DNA of 16,381 nt from IDS-8 sp036381215 (GTDB lineage Bacteria; Pseudomonadota; Gammaproteobacteria; Steroidobacterales; Woeseiaceae): NCBI GenBank assembly GCA_036381215.1, contig DASVDF010000117.1, positions 1 through 16,381 of the forward strand. The letters run 5' to 3'. Of this stretch, positions 1 through 7,847 are shown piece after piece. The notes below the pieces were generated by a model, which was given only the letters and a program-made list of their open reading frames with translations, did no database searches and was not told the DNA's origin. Each line of letters opens with the position of its first letter. Within the stretch, counting starts at the first letter, position 1. The position numbers were made by a program, and so were the translations under genes.

Positions 1-624
1 CACGACCGTCGCACCGGTTACGACCGCGGCGAACTCGACGTTCGGGTGAAACAGCGGCTCCGAGGTGAAGATCGTGCCCTGGCCCATGCCGTCGGCCAGC
101 TGCATCGAGGCCAGCACGAGGAACATGCCGATCAGGGCGACCTGGAACACGACGAGGGTCGAGTTGATCCGCGACAGCGAAGTCATGCTCCAGACGTTGA
201 TGGCGGTGATGACGGCGACGTAGGCCACGACGTAGATCCACGCCGGCGTCTCGGGGAACAGCGAGACCAGGTAGATCCGCACTACCAGCGCGTTCACCAT
301 CGGCAGCAGCAGGTAGTCGAGCAGGGAGGCCCAGCCCACCATGAAGCCGAGCACGGGGTGCATCGTCTCGCGCGTGTACGTGTACGAGGAACCGGCGCTC
401 GGATAGACGCGCACCATCTTGCCGTAGCTGATCGCGGTGAACAGCATCACCGCGAGCGCCAGCAGGTAGGCGAGCGGCACGACGCCGTCGGTCTCCCTCG
501 ACACGATGCCGAAAGTGTCGAACACGACGGTCGGGGTCATGTAGCCGAGGCCCAGGCCGACGATGGTCCACATGCCCAGGGAACGCTGCAGCTTGCCGCT
601 GCCTTCGATGCGCAGGATGGCCAT
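1..624 (-). CDS. puuP: PuuP-like APC-family amine permease (C-terminus beyond window)
   Basis: Inner-membrane APC-superfamily transporter, most like the E. coli putrescine importer PuuP. The visible 208 residues show the family N-terminus: LGMWTIVGLGLGYMTPTVVF at about residues 16-35, the VFDTFGIVS segment, the loop YPSAGSSYTYTRE (about 74-86) and GFMVGWASLLDYLLLPMVN (about 93-111). About five membrane segments can be recognised, near residues 17-35, 49-68, 92-120, 129-147 and 155-173. The start is the ATG overlapping the upstream dehydrogenase stop as TGATG, so translation is probably coupled. About half of a normal-length permease (roughly 450 residues) lies off the window. PuuP resemblance and the neighbouring spermidine-dehydrogenase-like genes suggest uptake of a polyamine or of an amine oxidation product. 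The exact substrate is inference. Another amino acid or amine transporter of the same superfamily is the main alternative. Confidence 0.85.
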   Translation of the reverse strand, partial: MAILRIEGSGKLQRSLGMWTIVGLGLGYMTPTVVFDTFGIVSRETDGVVPLAYLLALAVMLFTAISYGKMVRVYPSAGSSYTYTRETMHPVLGFMVGWASLLDYLLLPMVNALVVRIYLVSLFPETPAWIYVVAYVAVITAINVWSMTSLSRINSTLVVFQVALIGMFLVLASMQLADGMGQGTIFTSEPLFHPNVEFAAVVTGATVV

Positions 625-2549
625 CAGCCGACGAGCTCCGACACGGCGCGGTGCGCCTGGTCGATGGCGACGTCCGTGTAGGCGCCGCCGCCGCTGTCGG
701 CGTTGGCGATGGCAATGGCGCCGGCCCGCGCGCGTGCCGCCTCGATGGGCAGCCCCTCGTCCGGGTCGACGAGCGGGTTGTATTCGGGCGCGTAGCCGTG
801 CGCCCAGCGGTTGACGGCGATGCCGGCGATGTCGCGTGCCGCGTCGAAGCCGCCGCCGCCCAGCACGCGGTTCAGCTGGTCGCGGATGTTGCGCTCGAAG
901 GTCGAGAACGGCGTGCTGAGCAGCTCGTTGCGGCCCGCGATGTGCTGCTCGCGCTCGTTGAGGCCGGGCTGTGCCGGCGTGCGCAGCATGTGCACCATGA
1001 CGGGCTCGCCCGGATCTCTCGCGCTGGAATATTTTCCGATGGTCATTACCGAGTCCAGGCCGATGCTCGAATGGTATCCGCCCGGACAGTTGATCCGGGA
1101 CACCTTCAGTTTCTCGAACGCGCGCCAGTTGGTCAGCGCCACGGACGTATACACGAGCGGCGTCTTGACTAGGTAGTGCAGCGCGGCCTTCTGCGTGTCC
1201 GGCAGCTCGGGGCAGATGAACGGAATCATCATGTTCCAGCACGCGAGCACGCAGTGCCTGCCGGTGACGGCGTAAGCCTTGTCGCCGCGCAGGTACACCA
1301 TGCGTACGCCGCCGCCCGGCCGGTTGGCCACGTGCGCGCCGGTGCTGGACAGCCGGATACGCACCGCCTGCCCGTCGACGTCGAGCTTCGAGTAATCGGT
1401 GCGTGCCGTGACGGCGTCCTCCGCCGTGGAGCCGGGGACGGCCGCGGGGATCAGGTCGCGTACCAGCAGGCGGGCGACCGTGGCGTTGCCGTCGGGGAAC
1501 GCGAACTGGTAGGAGCCGCCCGTTGCCACCTCCAGCCGCGGCGTGTAGCCCATGCGCGCTGTCGCGGTGTGCGGAAGCTTCAGCCCCTGGAAGCCGGGAA
1601 AGCCCACTCCCCAGCAGTCGAGCGCGGACACGCCGTCGATGCCGCAGCCCCAGAGCCCGTCGGTGCGATGCAGGTAGTACGGGATGACGCCGGGATCCGC
1701 CTTCACCACTTTCAGCAGGTAGTCGGCGTAGCTCATGCGCGACAGCCGGTCCTTCTTCTCGTCGGCGGACAGGCCGGGCAGGTAATCGACGTCACCCGTT
1801 TCGATGGCGAGGACGTCCTTGCGCACGGCCTCGCTCAGGGGAGCCTCTGCCACGAACTTCGCCATGCCCTCCGCGGACTCGGACCCGCTGTTGCCGCCGC
1901 GGACCAGCTTGTCCGTGCCGAAGGTCTCCTCGTCGAAGAAGGTGGCGAAACCGAGCCCGTACTCGTCGTACAGCCCGCGGTCGTAGCTCGATTCCGCGAG
2001 CTTCTCCGGATGGATGCCGAGCGTCTTCAGCAACCCGTCCGCCACCGCGCTGTACGGCTTCGGGCTCGAGATGCCGGCGGTGCCGCCGTTCATGATCAGC
2101 AGCTTGCCGTCGACGTGGAACTCGTTGCGCTTGGCGTGGCCGCCGAAATCGTCGTGATTATCGATGATGAGGATTTTCGCGTCCCGGCCCGCCATCCCGC
2201 GATAGAAATGCGCGGCGGAAAGCCCGCTGATGCCGCCGCCCACGACGACCAGGTCGTAACGCTCACCGGTATGCTCCGCATCCAGCACGACGTGCGGATT
2301 GTCGCGGAGCGCGTGCGCGTTCTCGAACGAGCCCGGGTGGCTGCCGCGCATGCCGGTGCGAGTGGGCGGGTAGTAGCCGGGCCGGTCCTGGGCGGCGAGC
2401 TCCGCGGCAGCGACGAGCTCGGGCGCGACACCGCCGGCGGCCGCCATGATCGTGATCGCCGCCCCCTGCAGGAAATCGCGGCGATCGATCTGCCGGTGCA
2501 TGCCGAGCTGCCGATCGCGGCCTTGCCCGCCCGGGCGTGTCTTCTTCAT
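624..2549 (-). CDS. Tat-type FAD-dependent amine dehydrogenase, spermidine dehydrogenase-like (copy B)
   Basis: A 641-residue flavoprotein oxidoreductase. A twin-arginine motif RRDFLQG lies at residues 23-29, followed by an alanine-rich stretch, then YYPPTRTGMRGSHPGSFE (about 59-76), the dinucleotide-binding VVVGGGISGLSAAHF (about 101-115) and NHDDFGGHAKRNEF (about 131-144). The C-terminal VNRWAHGYAPEYN block suits the flavin-binding end of amine oxidases. The family resemblance is to bacterial spermidine dehydrogenase SpdH, which cleaves spermidine and in characterised cases carries FAD and heme. The substrate here is inferred. I chose the ATG at 2549: it is 22 bases after the hydroxylase-like gene, has GGGGA-type purine runs just upstream, and keeps a short basic region before the RR motif. 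An ATG at 2501 would still keep RRDFLQG. It is clearly paralogous to the gene at 3666-5549 and overlaps the permease gene by one base. Confidence 0.8.
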   Translation of the reverse strand: MKKTRPGGQGRDRQLGMHRQIDRRDFLQGAAITIMAAAGGVAPELVAAAELAAQDRPGYYPPTRTGMRGSHPGSFENAHALRDNPHVVLDAEHTGERYDLVVVGGGISGLSAAHFYRGMAGRDAKILIIDNHDDFGGHAKRNEFHVDGKLLIMNGGTAGISSPKPYSAVADGLLKTLGIHPEKLAESSYDRGLYDEYGLGFATFFDEETFGTDKLVRGGNSGSESAEGMAKFVAEAPLSEAVRKDVLAIETGDVDYLPGLSADEKKDRLSRMSYADYLLKVVKADPGVIPYYLHRTDGLWGCGIDGVSALDCWGVGFPGFQGLKLPHTATARMGYTPRLEVATGGSYQFAFPDGNATVARLLVRDLIPAAVPGSTAEDAVTARTDYSKLDVDGQAVRIRLSSTGAHVANRPGGGVRMVYLRGDKAYAVTGRHCVLACWNMMIPFICPELPDTQKAALHYLVKTPLVYTSVALTNWRAFEKLKVSRINCPGGYHSSIGLDSVMTIGKYSSARDPGEPVMVHMLRTPAQPGLNEREQHIAGRNELLSTPFSTFERNIRDQLNRVLGGGGFDAARDIAGIAVNRWAHGYAPEYNPLVDPDEGLPIEAARARAGAIAIANADSGGGAYTDVAIDQAHRAVSELVG

Positions 2550-2571
2550 TCCCCTGCTGGCTCCCCGTGCG

Positions 2572-3168
2572 TCATCCGGACCTTTGCGGCGTCTTTGCAC
2601 CGGCTTCCCGGGTCCCGGCCACGCGCTCGCGCGGCACGTAGTCGAAGATGAAGGTGATGCGGTCCTCGCTGCCCTTGTTCATCACCGAGTGCGTCTTCTG
2701 GTTGTTGATCTCGTAGGCTTCACCGACCTTGAACTGGTACGGCCGGCCGTCGATCATGAAGCGCACGCGCGGGTTGGTCGTGACCGGCACGTGGATCCGG
2801 TGGCCGGCGTGGAACGAGGGGTGGCGGTCGACGTGCGGCGTGATCTTGCCGCCGGCGACGAGCTTCGCCGCCATCGCCCGGATGACGGTGCCGCCGGGTG
2901 CGTAATGGCGGCTGATGATGTCGTTCATGAGCGGCAGCGCAACGTCCTTGAGCCGCGGCCAGCCGGGTTCCTGCTTCACGACGATCTCGGGCCAGCGGTC
3001 CATGTCGACGAACAGGAGGACGATCGACTGCGTCGAGTGATGGACCTCGAAGGCCTCCTGCCGGTACTTGTCCTCGAGCCACGCCGCCCCTTCCTGGGCG
3101 AGCACGGCCTCGATCAGCGGCGTGCTGTCGACGGCGCCGAGCTCGCGCAGCGGAATGCCGATGTCCAC
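2572..3168 (-). CDS. Aspartyl/asparaginyl beta-hydroxylase-like 2-oxoglutarate/Fe(II) oxygenase
   Basis: A 198-residue cytoplasmic-type protein without a signal peptide or membrane segment. The double-stranded beta-helix core of the aspartyl/asparaginyl beta-hydroxylase family is visible: ITPHVDRHPSFHAGHRIHVP (about residues 109-128), MIDGRPYQFKVGEAYEINNQ (about 138-157), then THSVMNKGSEDRITFIFD (about 159-176). The likely iron ligands are H112, D114 and H160, and R170, ten residues after the distal histidine, fits the 2-oxoglutarate-binding arginine. The GTG start at 3168 is chosen because it lies 23 bases after the cupin stop and has GGACGGGAC just before it. The frame is open far upstream, but only through other genes. 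It sits between two amine dehydrogenases in one probable operon. Whether it hydroxylates a protein or a small molecule linked to amine catabolism cannot be told from sequence. Confidence 0.75.
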   Translation of the reverse strand: MDIGIPLRELGAVDSTPLIEAVLAQEGAAWLEDKYRQEAFEVHHSTQSIVLLFVDMDRWPEIVVKQEPGWPRLKDVALPLMNDIISRHYAPGGTVIRAMAAKLVAGGKITPHVDRHPSFHAGHRIHVPVTTNPRVRFMIDGRPYQFKVGEAYEINNQKTHSVMNKGSEDRITFIFDYVPRERVAGTREAGAKTPQRSG

Positions 3169-3191
3169 GTCCCGTCCGGTGCTTCGATGCG

Positions 3192-3650
3192 TTACAGGCC
3201 CGAGCCGTCTTCCGAGTAGATGACCCAGATCTTGGTGTAGCCGTCGGTCTCCCACACGCCGGTCCATTCCTTCGGGATGGTAACGGCTTCGCCGGCGCCG
3301 ATCTGCTGCACGCTGCCGTCGGCGGACGTGAGCGTGACGCCGCCTTCGAGGAAGTACATGAACTCGTCGACGCCGTAGGGCTCCTGCACCTCGAACCGGG
3401 ACTTGCCGGCCCGGTACATGCCGGAGGCGAAGCGGCCGTCGCTGCTCTTCAGCGTGGTGACGTCGAGCACGGTGTTGTCGCCGTGCTCCTTCCGGATCGT
3501 CTCCGGCCGCTCGAAGATGGCACCGTCCTGGTCCGCCTTGCTGATCTTCGCGGGCAGGACAGCGCCGCTTTGCTGCGCCCCCATGCCGACGGCTACGCCG
3601 AGCCCGAACACGCTCGCCACGGCGCACGCGCCCATCACTGCTTTCTTCAT
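3192..3650 (-). CDS. Exported cupin-domain protein (Cupin_3/DUF861 type)
   Basis: A 152-residue protein with an N-terminal signal-like segment (MKKAVMGACAVASVFGLGVAVGMGA split as a basic start, a hydrophobic core to about residue 23 and a possible AQQ cleavage region), then a single cupin barrel. The cupin core reads SRFEVQEPYGVDEFMYFLEG (about residues 84-103), then VTLTSADGS, IGAGEAVTIPKEWTGVWET and YTKIWVIY near the C-terminus. This resembles the Cupin_3 group that includes ethanolamine- and ureidoglycine-related cupins, but no specific enzyme can be named. Metal ligands are poorly conserved, so a binding role is as likely as catalysis. It is 15 bases after the first dehydrogenase and 23 bases before the oxygenase-like gene. 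Predicted export matches the Tat-type dehydrogenases, suggesting a shared compartment. Confidence 0.75.
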   Translation of the reverse strand: MKKAVMGACAVASVFGLGVAVGMGAQQSGAVLPAKISKADQDGAIFERPETIRKEHGDNTVLDVTTLKSSDGRFASGMYRAGKSRFEVQEPYGVDEFMYFLEGGVTLTSADGSVQQIGAGEAVTIPKEWTGVWETDGYTKIWVIYSEDGSGL

Positions 3651-3665
3651 CGATCCGCCCCTGTT

Positions 3666-5549
3666 CTAACCAACCTCGATCTGCTCGTTCACCGCCCGGT
3701 CGGCCGCGTCGATCGCGCCGTTGACGTACGCATACGCCGACGCGTCCGAGTTCGCGATGGATATCCGGCCGATGCGGGCGCGACCGGCGATGTGCGGTCC
3801 GACCTCCGGGCCGTACTCGGGCGGATCGGAGTAGTCGTTGTACTCGTACGCGTAGCCGTGCGGCCAGCGGTTCACCGTGATCGCGGCGATGTCGCGCTCC
3901 GCGTCGAAGCCGCCGCCGGACAGCGCGCCGTCCATCTGCCGCACGATGCCGCGCTCGAATTCGTCGAAGCTCATCTCGTAGAGGCGCCGGCGCCCGGCCA
4001 CGTGCTGCTCGCGCGCCGTGAGCCCCTTGCCCGGCGAGGTCGGCACGAACGCACCGTGGATGACGGTGGGCTCGTCCGGGCTGTCGGTGTACGCGTAGCC
4101 GCCCATGCTCACCGGGAAATCCATACCGAAGCTGTGCATGAGATCCGCCTGCGGCACGTAGAACCCCTCGTATCCCAGCCGGTCGAAGGCGCGCCAGTTG
4201 CGAAGCGCCACGTTGATGTAGACGAGCGGCACCTTCTCCGCGTACGCCAGGGCTTCCTTCTGTTTTTCCGGCACCTCGCTGCAGAGGTACGGAATCATGC
4301 GGTTGTAGCAGGCGAGCACGACGTGCCGGCCCCGCACCCGGTGCACCTCGCCATGCCGCAGGTAGGTCACGTCTACCGCCTCGCCGTCCTCTGCGTGGCG
4401 CACGTCGACGCCGGTGCTCGAGAGGCGGATGCGCACGCCCGCGCCTTCGCGGTCCAGCTGCTCGTAGTCGACCCGGGCCGTCACGAGGTCTTCCATCGTG
4501 TGCCCCGGCACGGCGTCCGGGACGAGTTGCCGCACCAGCGAGCGCGCGACCCCGGCGTTGCCGTCGGGAAAGTGGAAGATGTAGGGCTCGTCGCGCCCCG
4601 GCGGCTCGCCCTCGAGCTCGCCGATGCCGAGTCCGGTCGTGCCGGGCATCCCCATGCGGTAGCCCTCGAGCGCCGAGAGCGCGTCCCAGCCGATGCCCCA
4701 CAGGCCCTTGATCGAGTCGCGGAACAGGAGCACCACCTCCTCGGGCATGCCGGCGAACTTGCGTAGGAAGTCGCAGTAGCTCGTGCGCCGCAGCAGCGCG
4801 ATCTTCTCGGCGCGGTCGTGCTCCGGCAGCAGGTCGCGGGCATTGGTCATCAGCCCGAGCAGCGAGTGCCGGGCCGCCTCCGGCAGCGGGTAGCCCGCGA
4901 TGATCCCTGCGATGTCGCCGGGCGTGCTGCCGTCGAAGCCGCGCATGACGTTCGGCGCGACCCGATCGGCGCCGTACGCCTCCGCGCTGAAGTAGATGGC
5001 GCGGCCGAGCTTGCGCTTCTCGAAGAATTTCCGGTCGAAATAGTCGTAGAAACGCTGCGTGTCGATGGCGACGTCTTTCAGCAGCTGCTTCGCGACCGCG
5101 GAGTAGTGCCCGGGCGTGTCGATGGACTGGCTGCCGCCGTAACCGATCAGGTGAGTGCCGTCGACCGTGAACTCGTTGCGCTTGGCGTGGCCGCCGAAGT
5201 CGTCGTGATTGTCGAGGATCAGCACGCGCTGGTCGCGGCCGGTGCGCTGCCGGTAGAAAAACGCGGTCGCGAGGCCCGAGATGCCGCCGCCGAGGACGAC
5301 CAGGTCGTAGGTGGCGTCGGTCTGGGTCGCGGGCCGCGGCCACGTGGCGCCGCCCCAGGCGAGCGCGTGCGCGACCTCGAAGGAGCCCGGGTGACTGCCG
5401 CGCATGCCGGTCAGGGCCGGCGGGTAGTACACGCCGTGCGCGGCGTCCATGGCGAGAAGCTCGAGCGGCGACAACGTGCTGCCGGCGGCAACCCCGAGGG
5501 CAACGCCGTTCAAAAAATCGCGCCGCGAGATCTTCAGACGATCCGACAT
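3666..5549 (-). CDS. Tat-type FAD-dependent amine dehydrogenase, spermidine dehydrogenase-like (copy A)
   Basis: A 627-residue flavoprotein and first gene of the probable operon. SRRDFLNG (residues 8-15) is a twin-arginine signal, YYPPALTGMRGSHPGSFEVA is at about 41-60, the FAD-binding LVVLGGGISGLATAFFY at about 83-99, and NHDDFGGHAKRNEF follows. MIPYLCSEVPEKQKEA and VNRWPHGYAYEYN near the C-terminus match the same blocks in the copy at 624-2549. The family is that of bacterial spermidine dehydrogenase (SpdH), which oxidises spermidine to 1,3-diaminopropane and 4-aminobutanal. The true substrate of this copy is inferred. The ATG at 5549 is preferred over the one at 5609: it has AGGGGAC at ideal spacing, a promoter candidate ends just upstream, and it places RR near the N-terminus. 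Folding with cofactor before Tat export is typical for such flavoproteins. Confidence 0.82.
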   Translation of the reverse strand: MSDRLKISRRDFLNGVALGVAAGSTLSPLELLAMDAAHGVYYPPALTGMRGSHPGSFEVAHALAWGGATWPRPATQTDATYDLVVLGGGISGLATAFFYRQRTGRDQRVLILDNHDDFGGHAKRNEFTVDGTHLIGYGGSQSIDTPGHYSAVAKQLLKDVAIDTQRFYDYFDRKFFEKRKLGRAIYFSAEAYGADRVAPNVMRGFDGSTPGDIAGIIAGYPLPEAARHSLLGLMTNARDLLPEHDRAEKIALLRRTSYCDFLRKFAGMPEEVVLLFRDSIKGLWGIGWDALSALEGYRMGMPGTTGLGIGELEGEPPGRDEPYIFHFPDGNAGVARSLVRQLVPDAVPGHTMEDLVTARVDYEQLDREGAGVRIRLSSTGVDVRHAEDGEAVDVTYLRHGEVHRVRGRHVVLACYNRMIPYLCSEVPEKQKEALAYAEKVPLVYINVALRNWRAFDRLGYEGFYVPQADLMHSFGMDFPVSMGGYAYTDSPDEPTVIHGAFVPTSPGKGLTAREQHVAGRRRLYEMSFDEFERGIVRQMDGALSGGGFDAERDIAAITVNRWPHGYAYEYNDYSDPPEYGPEVGPHIAGRARIGRISIANSDASAYAYVNGAIDAADRAVNEQIEVG

Positions 5550-5581
5550 GCTGTCCCCTTCGCCACGCCAGGGCTTCAGGG

Positions 5582-5611
5582 ATACTAGTGCGGCCCCGGG
5601 GGGCCTCACAA
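5582..5611 (-). promoter_or_regulatory. Candidate sigma70 promoter of the amine dehydrogenase operon
   Basis: Read on the minus strand, TTGTGA (5606-5611) and TAGTAT (5582-5587) are 18 bases apart, each four of six to consensus, and end about 32 bases before the dehydrogenase ATG at 5549. The spacer contains the GC-only near-palindrome GGCCCC-GG-GGGGCC (5592-5605), which could be a regulator site. It is a prediction by eye only. Confidence 0.35.
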
Positions 5612-5656
5612 GCTAGCGCCGCGGGGGTTTCATATCGTGATTAACGCCGCGGATTT

Positions 5657-5664
5657 GCTATCCT
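5657..5664 (+). promoter_or_regulatory. Candidate extended -10 promoter of the asmA-like operon
   Basis: TGCTATCCT spans an extended -10 (TGn followed by TATCCT at 5659-5664), 41 bases before the asmA-like ATG. No good -35 hexamer is seen at the proper distance, which extended -10 promoters can tolerate. The local dip in GC content (5630-5665) supports a promoter region between the divergent operons. Confidence 0.35.
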
Positions 5665-5705
5665 GATCGTCCTTCGCACGCACGAAAATCCCCGGACGAA
5701 ATCCC

Positions 5706-7847
5706 ATGGCTCGCGCACTCAAGATACTGCTGGTCATCCTGGCGGGGCTCGTCGGCATCGTGATCATCGCCGCGATCGCCCTGGTCCTGTTCTTCGATCC
5801 GAACGATTACCGCGACGAGATCGCGGCGCAGGTCGAGAAGGCGACGGGCCGGAAGCTCACCATCGCCGGCGAGCTGTCGCTCGACCTGTTCCCCTGGGTC
5901 GCCGTGGAGGTCGGCGAGAGCACGCTCGCGAACGCGCAGGGTTTCGGCAACGAGCCGTTCGCCCGCTTCGAGCGGGCCGAGCTCTCCGTGCGGCTGCTGC
6001 CGCTCGTCCTGCGTCGCGAGATCGCCGTCGGCACGGCCTCGCTCGATGCGCTGGTGCTGAATCTCGCGGTCGCGAAGGACGGACGCACCAACTGGGACGA
6101 CCTGGCCCAGCCGTCCGAAGAGCCGGCACCGCAGCAGGAAGAAGGCGGGGGGATCGGCGGGCTCGACATCAACAACGTAGCCGTGCGCAACGCCACGATC
6201 AATTACAGCGACGCGCAGGCCGGCAGCAGCTACAAGGTGACCGGTCTCACGCTCGAGACCGGCCGCATCGCCGGCGGCGTGCCCTTCGACTTCGACGCCG
6301 AGTTCGATTTCACCGCAGATCCCGGCGAGCTCGCCGGTCATCTCGCGATCGGCGGGAACGCGACGCTCGGCGAGGACCTGGGCAGCCTGCTCGTGCAGGG
6401 CTTGGGCGTCGAAGGTCGCGTACAGGGCATCACGCAGGAACCCGCGGAGCTTTCCTTCGAGGCCCCGCGGGTGAGCCTCGACATGAACGCAGAGAAGGCG
6501 TCCATCGGAAAGCTCACGCTCGCGTTCATGGAAGTGCGCGCGGCCGCGGACGTCCAGCCGTTCTCGTATGCCGGCACGCCGCAGCCGAAAGCGCACATCG
6601 AGGTGCAGCCGTTCTCGCTCAAGCGCCTGATGCAGGCGTTCGGCACGGAGCCGCCGGTGACGGCCGACCCGACCGCACTCACGCGGGTCGCGTTCAACGC
6701 CGACGCCGCGGTCACGGAAAGCGCGATCGCGCTCACCTCGCTCGCGCTCACGCTCGACGACACGACTTTGAGCGGGCGCCTGAGCGTGCCCACGGGCGAG
6801 CAGGGCCTGATCGAGTTCGACCTCACGGCCGACAGCATCGACGTCGACCGCTACATGGCGCCGGGCAAGGCGCCGGCCGAGGAGAGCGAGGAGCCGGCGG
6901 CCGACATCGAGATCCCGGTGGACCTGATCCGTTCCCTCCAGGCGAAGGGCACTGCGAAGCTGCAAAAGGCGACGTTCGCCGGCATGCTGTTCGAGAACAT
7001 AGAGCTCGGCGTGAACAGCCAGGGCGGGAAGCTGCGCCTGCACCCGCTCAGCGCCTCGCTCTTCGACGGCAGCTACCAGGGCGACGTGCGCATCGATGCC
7101 TCGGGCAAGACGCCCTCGCTCTCGGTCGACGAGAAAGTGCAAGGCGTGAGCCTGACGCCGCTCGCGCGCGCCATGTTCGAGCAGGAGAACGTGAGCGGCA
7201 CCATCAACGGCAGCTTCAAGCTCTCGGGCGCCGGCAAAAGGGTCTCGGACATCAGGAAAGACCTCGACGGCAACATGGCCTTCCAGCTCGCGGACGGGGC
7301 CTGGGAAGGCACCGACATCTGGTACCAGCTGCGCGCGGCGCGCGCGCTGTTGCGCAAGCAGCCGCCGCCGGAGCGCCCCGAGGGGCCGCCGCGCACGGAG
7401 TTCACGTCGGTGATGGCGACCGGCACCGTCACCAACGGCCTGTTCAAGAACGACGACCTCGTGGCCGACCTGCCCTTCCTCCAGCTCACCGGCAAGGGCA
7501 AGGTCAACCTGGTCGACGGCGCCGTCGACTACCGCCTCGAGGCGCGTGTGCTGGAGAAGCCGGAGCTCCTCAGCAAGGCGGCGAGCAAGGAGGAAATCCA
7601 GGACTTCACGAAGACGGTCATTCCGGTGAGCATCGCGGGTACGCTCGACTCCCCGAGCATCCGCCCCGACATCGAGGGCATGCTGAAGGCGGAAGCGGAG
7701 CAGAAAGTCGAGCAGAAAAAGGAGGAGGTGAAGAAGAAGCTGCTGAACGAGCTTCTCGGGGGCGACGAGGAACAGGGTGACGAGCAGCAGAAGACCGACG
7801 ACGAGAAGAAGCTCGAGGACCGCCTGAAGGACCTGTTCGACCAGTGA
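5706..7847 (+). CDS. AsmA-family inner-membrane-anchored envelope protein
   Basis: A 713-residue AsmA-family protein. One N-terminal membrane anchor (residues about 6-30) is followed by the family signature FDPNDYRDEIAAQVEKATGR (about 30-49) and LTIAGELSLDLFPWVAVEV, then a long periplasmic beta-rich region, and the C-terminal AsmA block with DLDGNMAFQLADGAWEGTDI and LTGKGKVNLVDGAVDYRLEA. The last 60 residues are highly charged (E, K, D, Q) and probably helical or disordered. Members of this family are bridge-like envelope proteins linked to outer-membrane lipid homeostasis. The exact role of this one is not known. ATG at 5706 is the first start after the candidate promoter. The gene overlaps the next one by four bases (GTGA), and asmA-like genes near mutY/yggX are known from Pseudomonas, which supports the annotation. 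Confidence 0.85.
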   Translation: MARALKILLVILAGLVGIVIIAAIALVLFFDPNDYRDEIAAQVEKATGRKLTIAGELSLDLFPWVAVEVGESTLANAQGFGNEPFARFERAELSVRLLPLVLRREIAVGTASLDALVLNLAVAKDGRTNWDDLAQPSEEPAPQQEEGGGIGGLDINNVAVRNATINYSDAQAGSSYKVTGLTLETGRIAGGVPFDFDAEFDFTADPGELAGHLAIGGNATLGEDLGSLLVQGLGVEGRVQGITQEPAELSFEAPRVSLDMNAEKASIGKLTLAFMEVRAAADVQPFSYAGTPQPKAHIEVQPFSLKRLMQAFGTEPPVTADPTALTRVAFNADAAVTESAIALTSLALTLDDTTLSGRLSVPTGEQGLIEFDLTADSIDVDRYMAPGKAPAEESEEPAADIEIPVDLIRSLQAKGTAKLQKATFAGMLFENIELGVNSQGGKLRLHPLSASLFDGSYQGDVRIDASGKTPSLSVDEKVQGVSLTPLARAMFEQENVSGTINGSFKLSGAGKRVSDIRKDLDGNMAFQLADGAWEGTDIWYQLRAARALLRKQPPPERPEGPPRTEFTSVMATGTVTNGLFKNDDLVADLPFLQLTGKGKVNLVDGAVDYRLEARVLEKPELLSKAASKEEIQDFTKTVIPVSIAGTLDSPSIRPDIEGMLKAEAEQKVEQKKEEVKKKLLNELLGGDEEQGDEQQKTDDEKKLEDRLKDLFDQ

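Noticed and set aside
1176..2651. A 491-codon plus-strand open frame opposite the second dehydrogenase.
   Set aside because: Composition is Ala/Arg/Val/His rich as expected from the reverse of high-GC codons, and it opposes a clear flavoprotein gene.
2572..5343. A very long open frame on the minus strand (about 920 codons) that would fuse the oxygenase to an arginine-rich upstream part.
   Set aside because: The upstream two thirds run in another frame through the dehydrogenase and cupin genes and have low-complexity arginine/alanine content. Only the last 198 codons from the GTG at 3168 look like a real protein.
5592..5605. GGCCCC-GG-GGGGCC read as an RNA hairpin or terminator.
   Set aside because: The two-base centre is too small for a stable loop with full pairing, no T-run follows, and it lies between the -35 and -10 candidates; it was kept only as a possible operator note.
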